DNA of 21,216 nt from a virus, in IMG/VR virus record IMGVR_UViG_3300032087_004618, positions 1-21,216 of that record. One strand, written 5' to 3'. The first letter of the stretch is position 1. Every line of letters begins with the position of its first letter. The translations under genes were made by a program, and so were the position numbers. Below, in pieces: positions 1 to 8,300 of the stretch. The notes below the pieces were generated by a model. That model saw nothing but the letters and a program-made list of their open reading frames with translations, was not told the origin of the DNA and made no database searches.

Positions 1-54
1 GCCGCGTGGCTCGTCTCGCCCGCGGCCGATGCCGTGGTGGTCGCCCTGCGCTAA
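1..54 (+). CDS. 3' end of an unidentified plus-strand gene (partial)
   Basis: Reading frame 1 is open from the first base and ends with TAA at 52-54, giving a 17-residue tail rich in Ala and Val. It lies nine bases before the next plus-strand start, the tight spacing usual in this genome, so it is plausibly the end of a real upstream gene in the same small operon. Nothing in the tail identifies its function, and an open frame this short in GC-rich DNA can occur by chance. Confidence 0.35.
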   Translation, partial: AAWLVSPAADAVVVALR

Positions 55-63
55 GCTCGTGGC

Positions 64-453
64 ATGAGCTACACGCCGCCCGCATCCGTCGCCGCCGAGG
101 CCCGTCGAGGTCTCGGCGTGCGGCGCGCGGCGCCGAAGAGCCGACGAGGCGGGACAGTCGAGGCCGGCGTGCAACGGGCTAAACAACTAAAGAACCGCGA
201 TCGGCTGTCGCTCGACACCGTCAAGCGGATGCTGGGCTACTTCTCGCGTCATCTGAAAGACAAGCAGGGCCGCACCTGGGAGGGCCAGGGCAAAGGCTGG
301 CAAGCGTGGAAGCTGTGGGGAGGCGACCCCGGCGCCCGCTGGGCTGCGCGAATCGTGCGGCGCGAGGATCCCGCGTGGTTCAATCGCTTTCTGGAGGGCC
401 CGCACAACCGCGCTCTCCTCCGCCATCTTGGGATCTCGACGAGGAAGGTCTGA
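64..453 (+). CDS. Phage protein with a conserved Lys/Trp-rich helical domain (function unknown)
   Basis: A 129-residue basic protein. The N-terminal ~35 residues are Arg/Ala-rich and probably disordered. From about residue 38 there is a compact domain with KQLKNRDRLS, an amphipathic helix (TVKRMLGYFSRH), then GKGWQAWKLWGGD and a following helix. I recall this arrangement from uncharacterised phage proteins and from domains attached to phage structural or head-maturation proteins (the DUF5824-like group); that family link is from memory and is not demonstrated. The TGA stop overlaps the next gene's ATG by one base (TGATG), so the two are probably translationally coupled. No strong ribosome binding site precedes the ATG. 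It runs opposite to the long late gene train, so it belongs to a different transcription unit. Confidence 0.7.
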   Translation: MSYTPPASVAAEARRGLGVRRAAPKSRRGGTVEAGVQRAKQLKNRDRLSLDTVKRMLGYFSRHLKDKQGRTWEGQGKGWQAWKLWGGDPGARWAARIVRREDPAWFNRFLEGPHNRALLRHLGISTRKV

Positions 454-635
454 TGCCAGTCTTCGAACGGCGCGACGAGCGCGGCGCGTACTTTCAGTGG
501 GGCGACGCGGGCAAGAAGTACTACTTCGACCCGTCGAGCCTCGCGTCTGCTGCCCGAGCTCGGGCGCGCGCGCACCGTCAGGGACAAGCGGTGAGGGCCC
601 GCCAGCGGGTGGCCGGCGAGCCCTACAGAGGGTGA
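453..635 (+). CDS. Small basic phage protein of 60 residues
   Basis: The ATG at 453-455 overlaps the stop of the upstream gene by one base. The 60-residue product has an aromatic N-terminal half (ERRDERGAYFQWGDAGKKYYF) ending in the core motif GKKYYF, and a helical Ala/Arg-rich second half (SAARARARAHRQGQAVRA). I recall similar very small proteins (aromatic GKKYYY core followed by KAKARKQG) in many tailed phages, often next to a protein like the one upstream, but no function is known to me. A longer reading of the same frame, from ATG 306, would overlap the upstream gene almost entirely and is rejected. The stop at 633-635 directly abuts the inverted repeat at the convergent junction. Confidence 0.65.
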   Translation: MPVFERRDERGAYFQWGDAGKKYYFDPSSLASAARARARAHRQGQAVRARQRVAGEPYRG

Positions 636-689
636 ACCCGACGCGGCGGACCGACAGGACAGACAGACAGACACGACGCCGCGCCGGGT
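636..689. terminator. Large-loop inverted repeat at the convergent gene junction (possible bidirectional terminator)
   Basis: The left arm 636-648 (ACCCGACGCGGCG) pairs with the right arm 677-689 (CGCCGCGCCGGGT), with 12 of 13 positions complementary and one A/C mismatch at 641/684. The 28-base loop contains four perfect tandem GACA units (658-673) and a fifth at 653-656. It begins at the base after the plus-strand stop and sits 29 bases before the stop of the converging minus-strand gene, where a shared terminator is expected. There is no T-tract on either side and the loop is much larger than in standard intrinsic terminators, so termination is an inference. Bases 690-717 hold only a short CGTGCACG palindrome (690-697). 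Confidence 0.45.
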
Positions 690-717
690 CGTGCACGTTG
701 TAACACGCCCGCAATGC

Positions 718-1113
718 CTACCGCTCGCCCGCGCTCTCCTGCGTCGTCGGCTCGGGCTCTGCGTCGAAGGCCTCGACGAGCCGGCGAGTGAGCTGTGAGC
801 ACTCCAACCGGCCCGCGTCGCTCTGACCGAAGGCGCCGCAGGTCGCCCACGCGCACTGAATCGACATCGGGTCGCCGCCGAGCTCGGCGACGCACTGGAC
901 GGGCGTCGAGGCAAGCGAGGCGCGAAGCTCGGCGTCGAGGACTACGGGACGCGCGGCCGCCTCGACGAGCGCGCGCTGCCCGTCCTGGAGCTCGCCGATT
1001 AGCTCTGTTTGCCGCTCGACGACGTCGGCCGTCCGGTCGCGCCCGAGAGACAGCCCGGTGACCATGCCGCCACCGAAGAGGACCAGGCCGGCGCCGACGA
1101 GGATCCACGTCAT
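718..1113 (-). CDS. Rz-like inner-membrane spanin candidate
   Basis: A 131-residue protein with a short N-terminus, one membrane segment at about residues 3-23 (ILVGAGLVLFGGGMVTGLSL), a helical stretch to about 60 (VVERQTELIGELQDGQRALV), and a C-terminal part with four cysteines (74, 87, 92, 105). The layout, N-in with a periplasmic helix, matches i-spanins (Rz), which join inner and outer membranes for the last step of lysis in Gram-negative hosts. Its ATG overlaps the endolysin stop by four bases (ATGA), so it is the last gene of the lysis cassette. I recall similar CAWxxC/FGQSxA-type proteins next to phage endolysins. No lipobox-bearing outer-membrane partner was found in or beside it. A longer frame starting upstream would run inside the endolysin gene and is rejected. 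Confidence 0.6.
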   Translation of the reverse strand: MTWILVGAGLVLFGGGMVTGLSLGRDRTADVVERQTELIGELQDGQRALVEAAARPVVLDAELRASLASTPVQCVAELGGDPMSIQCAWATCGAFGQSDAGRLECSQLTRRLVEAFDAEPEPTTQESAGER

Positions 1114-1523
1114 CGCTCGCGGAGCTCCCAATGCGGGCCATCCTGGAAGCTGGTCCAATCTCCACCCCACCGCAGGTCGTAGGCACCCGAGAGCCGGCCC
1201 GAGGTCTCCAGCCGCTTCCAAGTGGCCTTGATGTGGTCGGCGAGCGGGTGGTAATGGTCCCAATCCCACGAGACGCCGCCGATGTACGGCGCGACGTCCA
1301 CCGCGAGCGACGGCGACCGGTTGTGCCGCGACTGCGGAAACCGGAGCTGCGACGCGCCCGACTCAAACGCCGCGGTCTGCTCGGCCTCGCCGCGGTAGCC
1401 GCAAAGCACCGTCATGTCGGACGGGCAGGCATCGTCGGCGAGGGCTTCCGCCATGAGGACGACGAGGTCGCCATGACAGGTGTTGAGCCGGTCAATCGAC
1501 CGCTGGGAAAAGCGGTAGCTCAC
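1110..1523 (-). CDS. Endolysin, M15-type (VanY/CwlK-like) peptidase
   Basis: A 137-residue zinc peptidase that should cut the peptide stems of peptidoglycan. The M15 metal-binding pattern is visible: SRHN (His67), AVDVAPY (Asp76) and DGPHWEL (Asp128 as catalytic acid, His131 as third ligand). The spacing and small size fit L-alanyl-D-glutamate or D-Ala-D-Ala type phage lysins. There is no signal peptide, no membrane anchor and no added cell-wall binding domain, so it probably depends on a holin for release. The GTG start at 1523 is chosen because its GTGA overlaps the stop of the upstream holin candidate; the frame could be extended upstream, but only inside that gene. The stop overlaps the start of the spanin-like gene by four bases. 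Confidence 0.88.
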   Translation of the reverse strand: MSYRFSQRSIDRLNTCHGDLVVLMAEALADDACPSDMTVLCGYRGEAEQTAAFESGASQLRFPQSRHNRSPSLAVDVAPYIGGVSWDWDHYHPLADHIKATWKRLETSGRLSGAYDLRWGGDWTSFQDGPHWELRER

Positions 1524-1804
1524 AACTGCCCCAGCGGAAACCGTCCGCTGATGTCGTCGAGCTTGCGGAGGATCTGCTGCCCCTGCTCGTGGCACTCGCG
1601 CATCGACTGCAGCCAGGCCTCGCGGTCGGCCTCATGCTGCCGCAGGAGCTCTGCGCTCTGGGCCTGCTGTTCGTCCACCCACCGCGTAACGAGCGGAAAA
1701 ACATTCGTAGTCACGAATCGCCACGCGCCGAGGCCCATGCCGGAGAGCAGGACGAGCGACGAGAAGGGGCCCGTCGCGAGGCTGATTAGGCTCATGTCAT
1801 CCAC
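1520..1804 (-). CDS. Holin candidate: one membrane segment plus coiled coil
   Basis: A 94-residue protein with a hydrophobic segment at about residues 8-32 (LATGPFSSLVLLSGMGLGAW) followed by a long charged amphipathic helix (residues ~42-85, DEQQAQSAELLRQHEADREA). A membrane anchor with GPF near its start followed by a coiled coil resembles BhlA/UviB-type holins, and the gene lies directly before the endolysin. The function comes mainly from position and topology; it could also be an unrelated lysis accessory. The GTG at 1804 is chosen over the ATG at 1795 because TAGGAG (1811-1816) lies six bases before it, versus fifteen for the ATG. Its stop overlaps the endolysin start as GTGA. Confidence 0.6.
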   Translation of the reverse strand: MDDMSLISLATGPFSSLVLLSGMGLGAWRFVTTNVFPLVTRWVDEQQAQSAELLRQHEADREAWLQSMRECHEQGQQILRKLDDISGRFPLGQL

Positions 1805-1810
1805 GGCGAG

Positions 1811-1816
1811 CTCCTA
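1811..1816 (-). promoter_or_regulatory. Ribosome binding site deciding the GTG start of the holin candidate
   Basis: TAGGAG on the minus strand lies six bases before GTG 1804. It also contains the TAG stop (1814-1816) of the preceding gene, so termination and initiation are physically linked. Confidence 0.6.
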
Positions 1817-2038
1817 CGGTGCAACGGCTGCGGCGAGCTGGATGGCGAGGACGTCGGCGCCGATGGCCTGGAGCTCGGCGAGCGTCGGCGGCTCGGCGAC
1901 CGGGTCGCGCGCGGCGATGGCCTGGAGCGTCGCCGTCGAGGCCTGCATGTCGATTCGCGCGTGCACCGTCCGCGTCTCGACCGGGTCGGCCTCGGTGTCG
2001 CCGTAGAGGTAGGGCTCGGTCAGCTTGTCGAGGGTCAT
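1814..2038 (-). CDS. Small protein of unknown function, 74 residues, between tail fibre and holin
   Basis: I do not recognise this protein. It starts MTLDKLTEPYLYGDTEADPV, has a central stretch with VETRTVHARIDMQAS, and ends in an Ala-rich helix (LAELQAIGADVLAIQLAAAV). No signal peptide is evident; the C-terminal helix is hydrophobic on one face but too alanine-rich to call a membrane segment. The ATG at 2038 is preferred over an in-frame TTG at 2044 because GGGAGGG (2046-2052) is seven bases before the ATG and almost touches the TTG. By position it may be a fibre accessory or belong to the lysis cassette. Confidence 0.65.
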   Translation of the reverse strand: MTLDKLTEPYLYGDTEADPVETRTVHARIDMQASTATLQAIAARDPVAEPPTLAELQAIGADVLAIQLAAAVAP

Positions 2039-2040
2039 GC

Positions 2041-3441
2041 TCAATCCCTCCCAGGGCCAGCGCTGATGATCTTCACGCGCTTCAGTTGAGCGATGGGGCC
2101 GGCGCCCGCGCCCGCGGTGTAGTTGATGCCATGGAGCCCGACGTAGACCTCGGACCCAAAGTTCATATCTTCGGACACGCCGACGCCATTGCTCTCGCCG
2201 AAGCTTTGCACGTAGACGTCTGCGTCTGCAGGGTCAGGAACACCCGTGAAGAGCGTCGTCCCGCGGCGCCAGTAGGTGAAGACAATCGTCCCGCCCTCGA
2301 CGACATAGGCGCAGACGTAGTCCTGCGGCAAGGTCGCCCCGCTCGCTTGATTCGTGCCGAAGCTATAGGCGACGTTGCCTGGGTAGTCCTGGGCGCGCTC
2401 GTTCCGCAGGTCGGAATCGACGACAAGGCACGTCCAGTTGTGGCCGCTGCCACTCTGCCGAGGGCGCCCGTCCTCGCCGAACATCGACCCGATCGATTCG
2501 AACTGCTTCGATCCGATGCTCTGGATGCGGTACTGCATGATGACAACGACGACGTCGGCTGCCCAATCGACCGCGGTTGTGTCGAGCGCAAAGCCACAAT
2601 GCGCCCACGTGTAGGAACCCGACGCCAGCTCGGCTTCAAACTCCAGACCGCCCGAGCCGATCGACGCGAGCAGGTTGCTTGTCCCGCTGACGAGTCCGTC
2701 GCCGATCCGCATCGTCCCGATCGGCGTCGTCCCGTCGCTCTCGTAGATGACGTCGCCGTCGGCGAGTGTGGCGTCTGCGGTCGCCGTCGTGAGGTCGATG
2801 TCGTAGTGAGTGATCACCGACGCCGCCGGGTAAATGGACGTCGTCGCGGTGTCGGTCTCGCCCTCGGAGTCGGTGACGGTGAGCTCGGGGATGTACGTCG
2901 AGCCGGCGACCGCGGTAAAGCTGGGCGTCGCCGTCGAGGCTCCGGTGAGCGTCGCCGTCGCCGGGCTGTTGCTCGCCCAGGTCCAGGAGTAGGACGCGAT
3001 CGTGCGACCCGCGACCGCGGTCGAGGCGGAGCCGTCAAGGTTGACCGTCCCGCCCGTCTGCTGCTGCGTCGCGCCCGCGTTGGCCGTCGGCGCCGCCGAT
3101 GCGACCTCGACGACCGCGCGGCCGCCTGCAGACCCGTCCGCATTCGTGCCCGTGTAGTCGATGACGTAGGTCCCCGCTGCGTCGGGCGCGGTGAGCGTCA
3201 CGTCGAGCGACGGCGAGCTGTTGGCGACCGTCGCGGTGTGACCGCTCGGGCCATCCACAATCGACGCCGACGAGCTCGTCAGCGCGCCGCCGGAGTTGGT
3301 GAAGCTGAGCGTCGGGTCGGCGTCGCCGAGGGTGATCGAGGACACCGACGGGTCGCCGATGACGGGCGGATTCGCGCCGGCCGGCGTCGAGCCGCCGCCC
3401 ATGTCCGTCGGCGATGCCGGGTAAAAGCTCGGGCTCGCCAT
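2041..3441 (-). CDS. Tail fibre or appendage protein with Ig/PKD-like domains
   Basis: A 466-residue protein low in Cys and rich in Thr, Ser, Gly and Ala, typical of extended beta structures on virions. Residues ~27-112 look like an Ig-like beta sandwich (TYVIDYTGTNADGSAGGRAV at its end). Residues ~116-203 look PKD-like, with NAGATQ near the start, NLDGSAS, ASYSWTW and ELTVTDSEGETDTATT. Residues ~210-466 form a separate aromatic-rich C-terminal domain (TYWRRGTTLFTGV, VYVGLHGINYTAGAGAG), possibly the receptor- or glycan-binding head. The gene is in the last tail position before lysis, where host-recognition fibres are common. The function is inferred from composition, domain pattern and position. 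The start follows the previous stop by one base (TGACATG). Confidence 0.65.
   Translation of the reverse strand: MASPSFYPASPTDMGGGSTPAGANPPVIGDPSVSSITLGDADPTLSFTNSGGALTSSSASIVDGPSGHTATVANSSPSLDVTLTAPDAAGTYVIDYTGTNADGSAGGRAVVEVASAAPTANAGATQQQTGGTVNLDGSASTAVAGRTIASYSWTWASNSPATATLTGASTATPSFTAVAGSTYIPELTVTDSEGETDTATTSIYPAASVITHYDIDLTTATADATLADGDVIYESDGTTPIGTMRIGDGLVSGTSNLLASIGSGGLEFEAELASGSYTWAHCGFALDTTAVDWAADVVVVIMQYRIQSIGSKQFESIGSMFGEDGRPRQSGSGHNWTCLVVDSDLRNERAQDYPGNVAYSFGTNQASGATLPQDYVCAYVVEGGTIVFTYWRRGTTLFTGVPDPADADVYVQSFGESNGVGVSEDMNFGSEVYVGLHGINYTAGAGAGPIAQLKRVKIISAGPGRD
2046..2052 (-). promoter_or_regulatory. Ribosome binding site deciding the ATG start at 2038
   Basis: GGGAGGG on the minus strand with a seven-base spacer to ATG 2038. 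It lies inside the last codons of the upstream fibre gene, whose TGA stop (2041-2043) falls within the spacer. Confidence 0.6.
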
Positions 3442-3442
3442 G

Positions 3443-3835
3443 TCACCAGCCCCGGCGAATGTGGAGGACAGTCGTGATCGCGTTGTTGCTGCCGCTGTTC
3501 ACCTTGGCGCGGTGGAACAGGTTGGTAACCTGCGTCCCGTAGGTGATGGGCGCCGCCGGCTGCTGGTGGACAGGCTGCGCCGCGGTGTCGGTGCTGAAGA
3601 GCCACGACGCCGCGTTCTCGGGGTCCGACGCGTTCCCGAGGACCGGCTGCACCGTCGAGCCGGCGCCGCTGGTCACCGCGCACCGTCGAGCGACGACCGC
3701 ACCGACGGGCGGCAGGCCCTCGGCGGCGAGGTCGATGTCTACCTCAGAGGTCGCCGACGCGTCGGTCTCGCTGATGGTGACGACGTAGAGGCCCGTGCCG
3801 GCCTGCTGAACGGTGATCGTGGATGCATAGGCCAT
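3443..3835 (-). CDS. Small beta-rich structural protein, 130 residues (tail-associated)
   Basis: I do not recognise a named family. The 130-residue product begins MAYASTITVQQAGTGLYVVT, is dominated by short beta-strand patterns and ends in NNAITTVLHIRRGW. Its composition (Thr, Val, Ala, Gly; few charged residues) fits a virion protein. It sits between the 501-residue tail protein and the Ig/PKD fibre, so a fibre-base, adaptor or decoration role is plausible. A good ribosome binding site, AGAGGA, lies six bases before the ATG. The 55 bases between it and the upstream gene (3836-3890) contain this site and two copies of TTAGCGCGC (3862-3870, 3891-3899), but no clear promoter or terminator. Confidence 0.65.
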   Translation of the reverse strand: MAYASTITVQQAGTGLYVVTISETDASATSEVDIDLAAEGLPPVGAVVARRCAVTSGAGSTVQPVLGNASDPENAASWLFSTDTAAQPVHQQPAAPITYGTQVTNLFHRAKVNSGSNNAITTVLHIRRGW

Positions 3836-3890
3836 GGCGGATCCTCTGTCTTGTGCGGAGATTAGCGCGCGCGGCGATCATTGGCGAGGG

Positions 3891-5396
3891 TTAGCGCGCC
3901 CGAGGACGCGCGAGGGTGTAGTCCCAGACGCCGTCGGCGAGGCTGCGACGCTGGACGATGGCGTAGGTCTTGTCGGAGGAGAGCTGGACCCACTCGCCAG
4001 CGCGCACGCGGCCGAAGCTCGCGGGCACTTGGTACGCCGCGGCCTCCCAGCCCATCGCGCCGATCCGCGCAGCCCAGGAGGCCATGCGGTAGCGGGTCGA
4101 GGCGCTCCAGCTCCACGACGTCTGCAGCCCGACCTCCTGCAGCCCGTCCAGATGGCGGACCCATGCGTGCGGCAGCGCGGCGTCTCGAGCCGGCGTCGAG
4201 CCGATCCGCAGGTCGGACACATCGGCCGAGACCTCGACCTGGCCCACGCGCGCAGCTCCGGCGCCAGCCCAGGACGAGACCCGTCGGTAGGGCCCGTCCT
4301 CGTCCCAGGTCGTCGAGCAGACCTTGTCGGCCAGGTACGGGTCGAGGAGGACCGGCGCCCAGCCGTCGCGAGCTCGCCGCATCGTCACCGGCAGACCCGA
4401 GAGCAGGTCGCGCGCGACCTCCCAGGCCCGCGAATCCGGGTCGTCGATGTAGCCACCCATCTCGAGGTCGAGCAGCCGCGACAGGCTGACCCACTCGGGA
4501 ATGTCGATGTCCGCGCCGCCGATCGACAGCAGGTAGGCCGCGATGCTGAGCGGGTCGGAGTCGCCGTAGGGCGTCAGCGCCGGGCCCTCGGTCCAGGCGG
4601 TCGTGTAGGTTGTGCCGGTCGAGTCGTCGAGCGAGGTGGCCGAGAGATCGACGAGCGCGCAGGTCTGCCCGAGCCCGTCCTGCTCATAGACGATCGAAAC
4701 GACCTCCGAGTTGCCCTGGCTGTCGTGAACCTTCACCTTCTCGGAGACCGACCAGCCGACCGAGACCATGATCTTGTAGTTGACGAGCGCGGCGCCGCTG
4801 ATCTGCTGCAAGACGACCGGAGCCGGCGGCCCACCCTGCTCGCCGTCCGGCGCCGGCCTGCCGAGGACCCACGGGTAGCGCACGTCGAAGTCGGGCGCGA
4901 AGTTGAACGTGTCGAGGGTGATCTCCCAGGCAAAGGGCACGACAGGCCGCTCGGTCCGGTAGGGCGAGTCCTCGAGGGTGCAGGCGATGTAGCCCGCGGG
5001 CTGCTCGGGGTCGTCGTGGACGGCCTCGATCGCGTAGCCGACCGCGCGGACCTCCCGCGCGGCCCACTCATGGACCAGCGGTCCGTCTCGGTGCCACACG
5101 ATCGCGAGCTCGAGGGTGATGTCCTCGAGGTCGTAGCCCGCGTCGATCAAGTCCTGAACCCGCACAGCCGGCAGGCAGAAGGCGACCGGGAAGCTCGCGC
5201 CGACGTCGCCGCCGGCCTCGAGGCTGATCTCGTCGGTGATGGTCGGCTCCTCGAGCAGCCCAGGGTCGGCGGCCCACTTCGACCCGACGAGCGACCGGGT
5301 CGCGAGATACCACGTCCGGCCCGCCCAGGTGACCGACAGCACCGCCGCGACCTGGACGTCGTCGTAGTCGGTCCGGCCTTGCGAGCGGGTAGGCAT
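3891..5396 (-). CDS. Tail tip or baseplate-like protein, 501 residues
   Basis: A 501-residue protein encoded directly after the 1148-residue tail protein. The N-terminal ~190 residues contain YDDVQVAAVLSVTWAGRTWY and, after an acidic linker, RYPWVLGRPAPDG. The middle has many beta-strand patterns (EVVSIVYEQDGLGQTCALVD). The C-terminal third includes RVRAGEWVQLSSDKTYAIVQ, reminiscent of hub-like beta domains. I cannot name a family; position after the tape measure and next large gene suggests a hub, tail-tip or fibre-attachment component. GAGGAGG lies five bases before the ATG, and the ATG directly abuts the previous TGA (TGAATG), implying coupling. Confidence 0.65.
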   Translation of the reverse strand: MPTRSQGRTDYDDVQVAAVLSVTWAGRTWYLATRSLVGSKWAADPGLLEEPTITDEISLEAGGDVGASFPVAFCLPAVRVQDLIDAGYDLEDITLELAIVWHRDGPLVHEWAAREVRAVGYAIEAVHDDPEQPAGYIACTLEDSPYRTERPVVPFAWEITLDTFNFAPDFDVRYPWVLGRPAPDGEQGGPPAPVVLQQISGAALVNYKIMVSVGWSVSEKVKVHDSQGNSEVVSIVYEQDGLGQTCALVDLSATSLDDSTGTTYTTAWTEGPALTPYGDSDPLSIAAYLLSIGGADIDIPEWVSLSRLLDLEMGGYIDDPDSRAWEVARDLLSGLPVTMRRARDGWAPVLLDPYLADKVCSTTWDEDGPYRRVSSWAGAGAARVGQVEVSADVSDLRIGSTPARDAALPHAWVRHLDGLQEVGLQTSWSWSASTRYRMASWAARIGAMGWEAAAYQVPASFGRVRAGEWVQLSSDKTYAIVQRRSLADGVWDYTLARPRAR

Positions 5397-8300
5397 TCAG
5401 ACCTCCTCGCGGATGGTCAGCGTTGCGACGCGTACGACCTCGGTCTCGCCGACGTCGCCGAGGACGACCTCGAGGTCGGGCGCGCTCTCGACCGTCCCCC
5501 ACAGCTGCTCGGCCTGCCGACGGATGACGACGGCGCCCGATGCGGTGCGGTCCCAGGCGACCCAACCGACCGGGCGACCGTCCTGCCGCTCGAGCATGGA
5601 GACGACCGACCGCGGGATCTCGCCGAGCGACGCCGCGGGCTCGCTGCCCGAGCTGTAGGGCGTGACGAAGCGGACCTCGGCAGACCCACTGATGTCGCTC
5701 TCGTCAACGCCCTCGTCCCATGCGATCCGCAGCTCTCGGGAGGCTGGCGCGCGCGAGACGCGGACGCCGACGTCGCCCTCGAGCTGGACGCGATCGTGGC
5801 CTGGAATGGCGGTGAAGCCGCGGCCCCAGCTCGGCGGCAACGCGAAGGGGTGAACGTCGCACCACGCGATCTTCGTCCGAAGGTCGCCGTCGGCGGTCGG
5901 CTGCGTCGGGATGCGGAGGCGCCAGGCCGTCGCGGTGACGCCCGCGACGAGGACCGTCACCGACGGCGACCACAGCGACAGCACGCCGCCGGTCGTCGGG
6001 TCGCCGCTGTCGGTTGACTCGAGCTCGAGCCGCGCGCGGGGCTCGCTCGTCGAGGAGCTCCACCGTCCCGGCGCGTTGCCTGTCACGTGTCGGTAGACGT
6101 CCGTCCCGGCGCCGTCGTCCCACTCGACCGTCCAGTCGGGCCCGACCTCGTCGCGGTGGAGGTAGACCGTCGAGCCGGTCGCCGAGGCCCGAAGCGTGCG
6201 GCCGATCCGGGTGTAGCTGACGCCGTCCAAGATGGCGGTGTCGATGCTCGCGGCCTGGGTCCAGGCGCCGCCTTGCGGCAGGTACTCAAGGAACGCGGTC
6301 CGCCAGTTGCAGTCGATGTGGAGCGCCATCATCGGAGGGTGCTCGGTGTCCTCGACGCCCGGCCGTGCTGCGTCCACAGCCCACGGGATGACGACCTGCG
6401 AGGCGGTGTCCTTCGTCCGATGGTGAATGCGTCGAGTCGGGGTGTCGAGGGTCAGCGCGCGCGCGATCTCGTACTCGCCGGAGACGCCCACCTTCCACTG
6501 ATCGCCCACGCTGAACGGCCCGCGGCGACCTGCCAGCTCGAGGCCGTCGAGGCAGTAGCCTTTGGCCGTTCCAAGCGGCCGACCGGGCAGGATGCCAGGG
6601 TTGTCGCCGCCGGTCTGATCGAGGTCGGGCCAGAGCGCGTAGGAGCCCGGCGAGAGACCGGTCGAGGAGTAGGGGAACGCCCAACCCATCGAGAACCACG
6701 TGCTCTGATTCTGCGTCGTTGCGCCGCTGTTGGCGATGTGGCCCCACTCCAGATGCGGAACCACGCCGCCCGCGCCGTTGTCGTTGGCGAGCGTGAAGGA
6801 ACCGATCCTCGTCCAGCGGCGCCGCTCGGGCGTGGAGCCGTCGTTGCGCCTGTACCAGACCTGCAAATTGCGCCCGGCGCCCGTCTCGGCGTCCATCTTC
6901 ATGCCCCACCGCACCACGTAGCGCGAGCCCGAGACGAGGCCCGTCGCGTTGCCGAGCGGAGTGAGGGCGACGTTGTCCCTTACGAAAATCCCGGTCGGCG
7001 TGCGGACGATGGCGACCTCGCACCCATGGGTCGTCGAGGCAAGGCGCATGGTCCAGGCGATGTCCAGCGAGGCGCCCGTCCCCTCGGAGGCGGCGACCGC
7101 CATGTCGATCTCGCCGCATCCGACCTGAACCAGCCCGTTGTCGACGCCGACGTGCTTGTAGAAGTTGACGCCGGTTGTCCCGCCGCCGCCCGAGCCCGTC
7201 GTAATCGCGTGCGCGCCGTTGCTCAGCGTCGAGGTCTGCGTCCCGGTCTGCGTCGCGGTGTAGAGCTGGTCCTCGGGGAGTTCGAAGGGCAGGTAGGTCC
7301 GCAGCCAGCCTTGCCGATGCCCGATCTTCACCCCGTGCCGTTCGAAGGCGAGGGTCAGGTCGGACCAGCCGCCGAGCTGCGTGACGTAGGAGCCGGTGAA
7401 GCCTGCGACCGTCGAAGTGTTCGTGTGGCTGACCAGGATCGAGCCGCGCCACCAGGCCGCGCGGATCCGCGTCGGGCGGTTGCCCTGGGCGCCGGTCGCG
7501 AGATCCTCCGGGTAGAACCAGTACCCTGAGATATCGGTCACGGCTGGAATCGTGGCATGCCCAGGCGTCCACGTCGAGCCACCGTCTGTCGAGTAATAGG
7601 CGTACTGCACGCCCGACCCGACTGCGGAGCCAGCCGCGCAGGTGAGGCACCACAGGACGCCCGACGGGTCGTAGGTGAGCGCGAGCTCGCCGACGCCGGT
7701 CAGCGCCTCGGCGGTCCCGATCGGGTAGTGCTGTTGTTCGAAGCCGCCGTCGGCAACGATGTCGAAGGGCCCCGAGACGTCGGACGCGACCGCGGAGCTG
7801 AGCGGCTGCCATGCCGATCCGATCTGGATGAACTGCGGCGCCGTCTTGCCATTCTCAATCCAGGCCACCGCGAAGCCCGTCGGCGTTGCGACGATGTCGG
7901 GCAGCGCGTGACCCGCTCGCCCGCTGTACTGCGCGGCGCCTGGGAAATCCTCGACGAGGTCGAGCCGGTGCGCGAGCGACGGGCCCGCGTACTGCCGGAT
8001 CACATCCATGTCGTCGTCGTCGCGGTAGCCGATCAGATGGCAGAGGACGCAGACCTCGCCGTCGCGGTAGGCCGCGCGGATCCGTCCGCTCGAGAAGAGG
8101 GTCCCGGCTCCGGTCGAGGGGTCGCTGGTGTTGATGACGTTGTCGAAAACGTCCTCTTCGGTCGTCGCGTAGTCCTGCACAAGCTCCCAGGTCGCGCCGT
8201 TGTCGGACGAGCCCCAAACCGTGATGAACCGGTTGGGCTTCGTTGCGATGGCGGGGTCGTAGGCGACGCCCTCGCGCCATGCCAGCAGGTAGATCACGTC

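Noticed and set aside
649-676. GACA repeats as a CRISPR-like or replication-origin iteron array
   Set aside because: Units are four bases with no spacers and no associated genes; better described as the loop of an inverted repeat.
187-1366. Minus-strand frames opposite or beside the left-end genes (187-714, 249-914, 623-1366) as possible outer-membrane spanin or early genes
   Set aside because: Translations are Arg/Ser-rich with no lipobox or domain and overlap better-supported genes.
3862-3899. Two copies of TTAGCGCGC as an attachment site or operator
   Set aside because: Only nine bases repeated, GCGCGC is common in this sequence, one copy includes a stop codon, and no integrase is present in the window.
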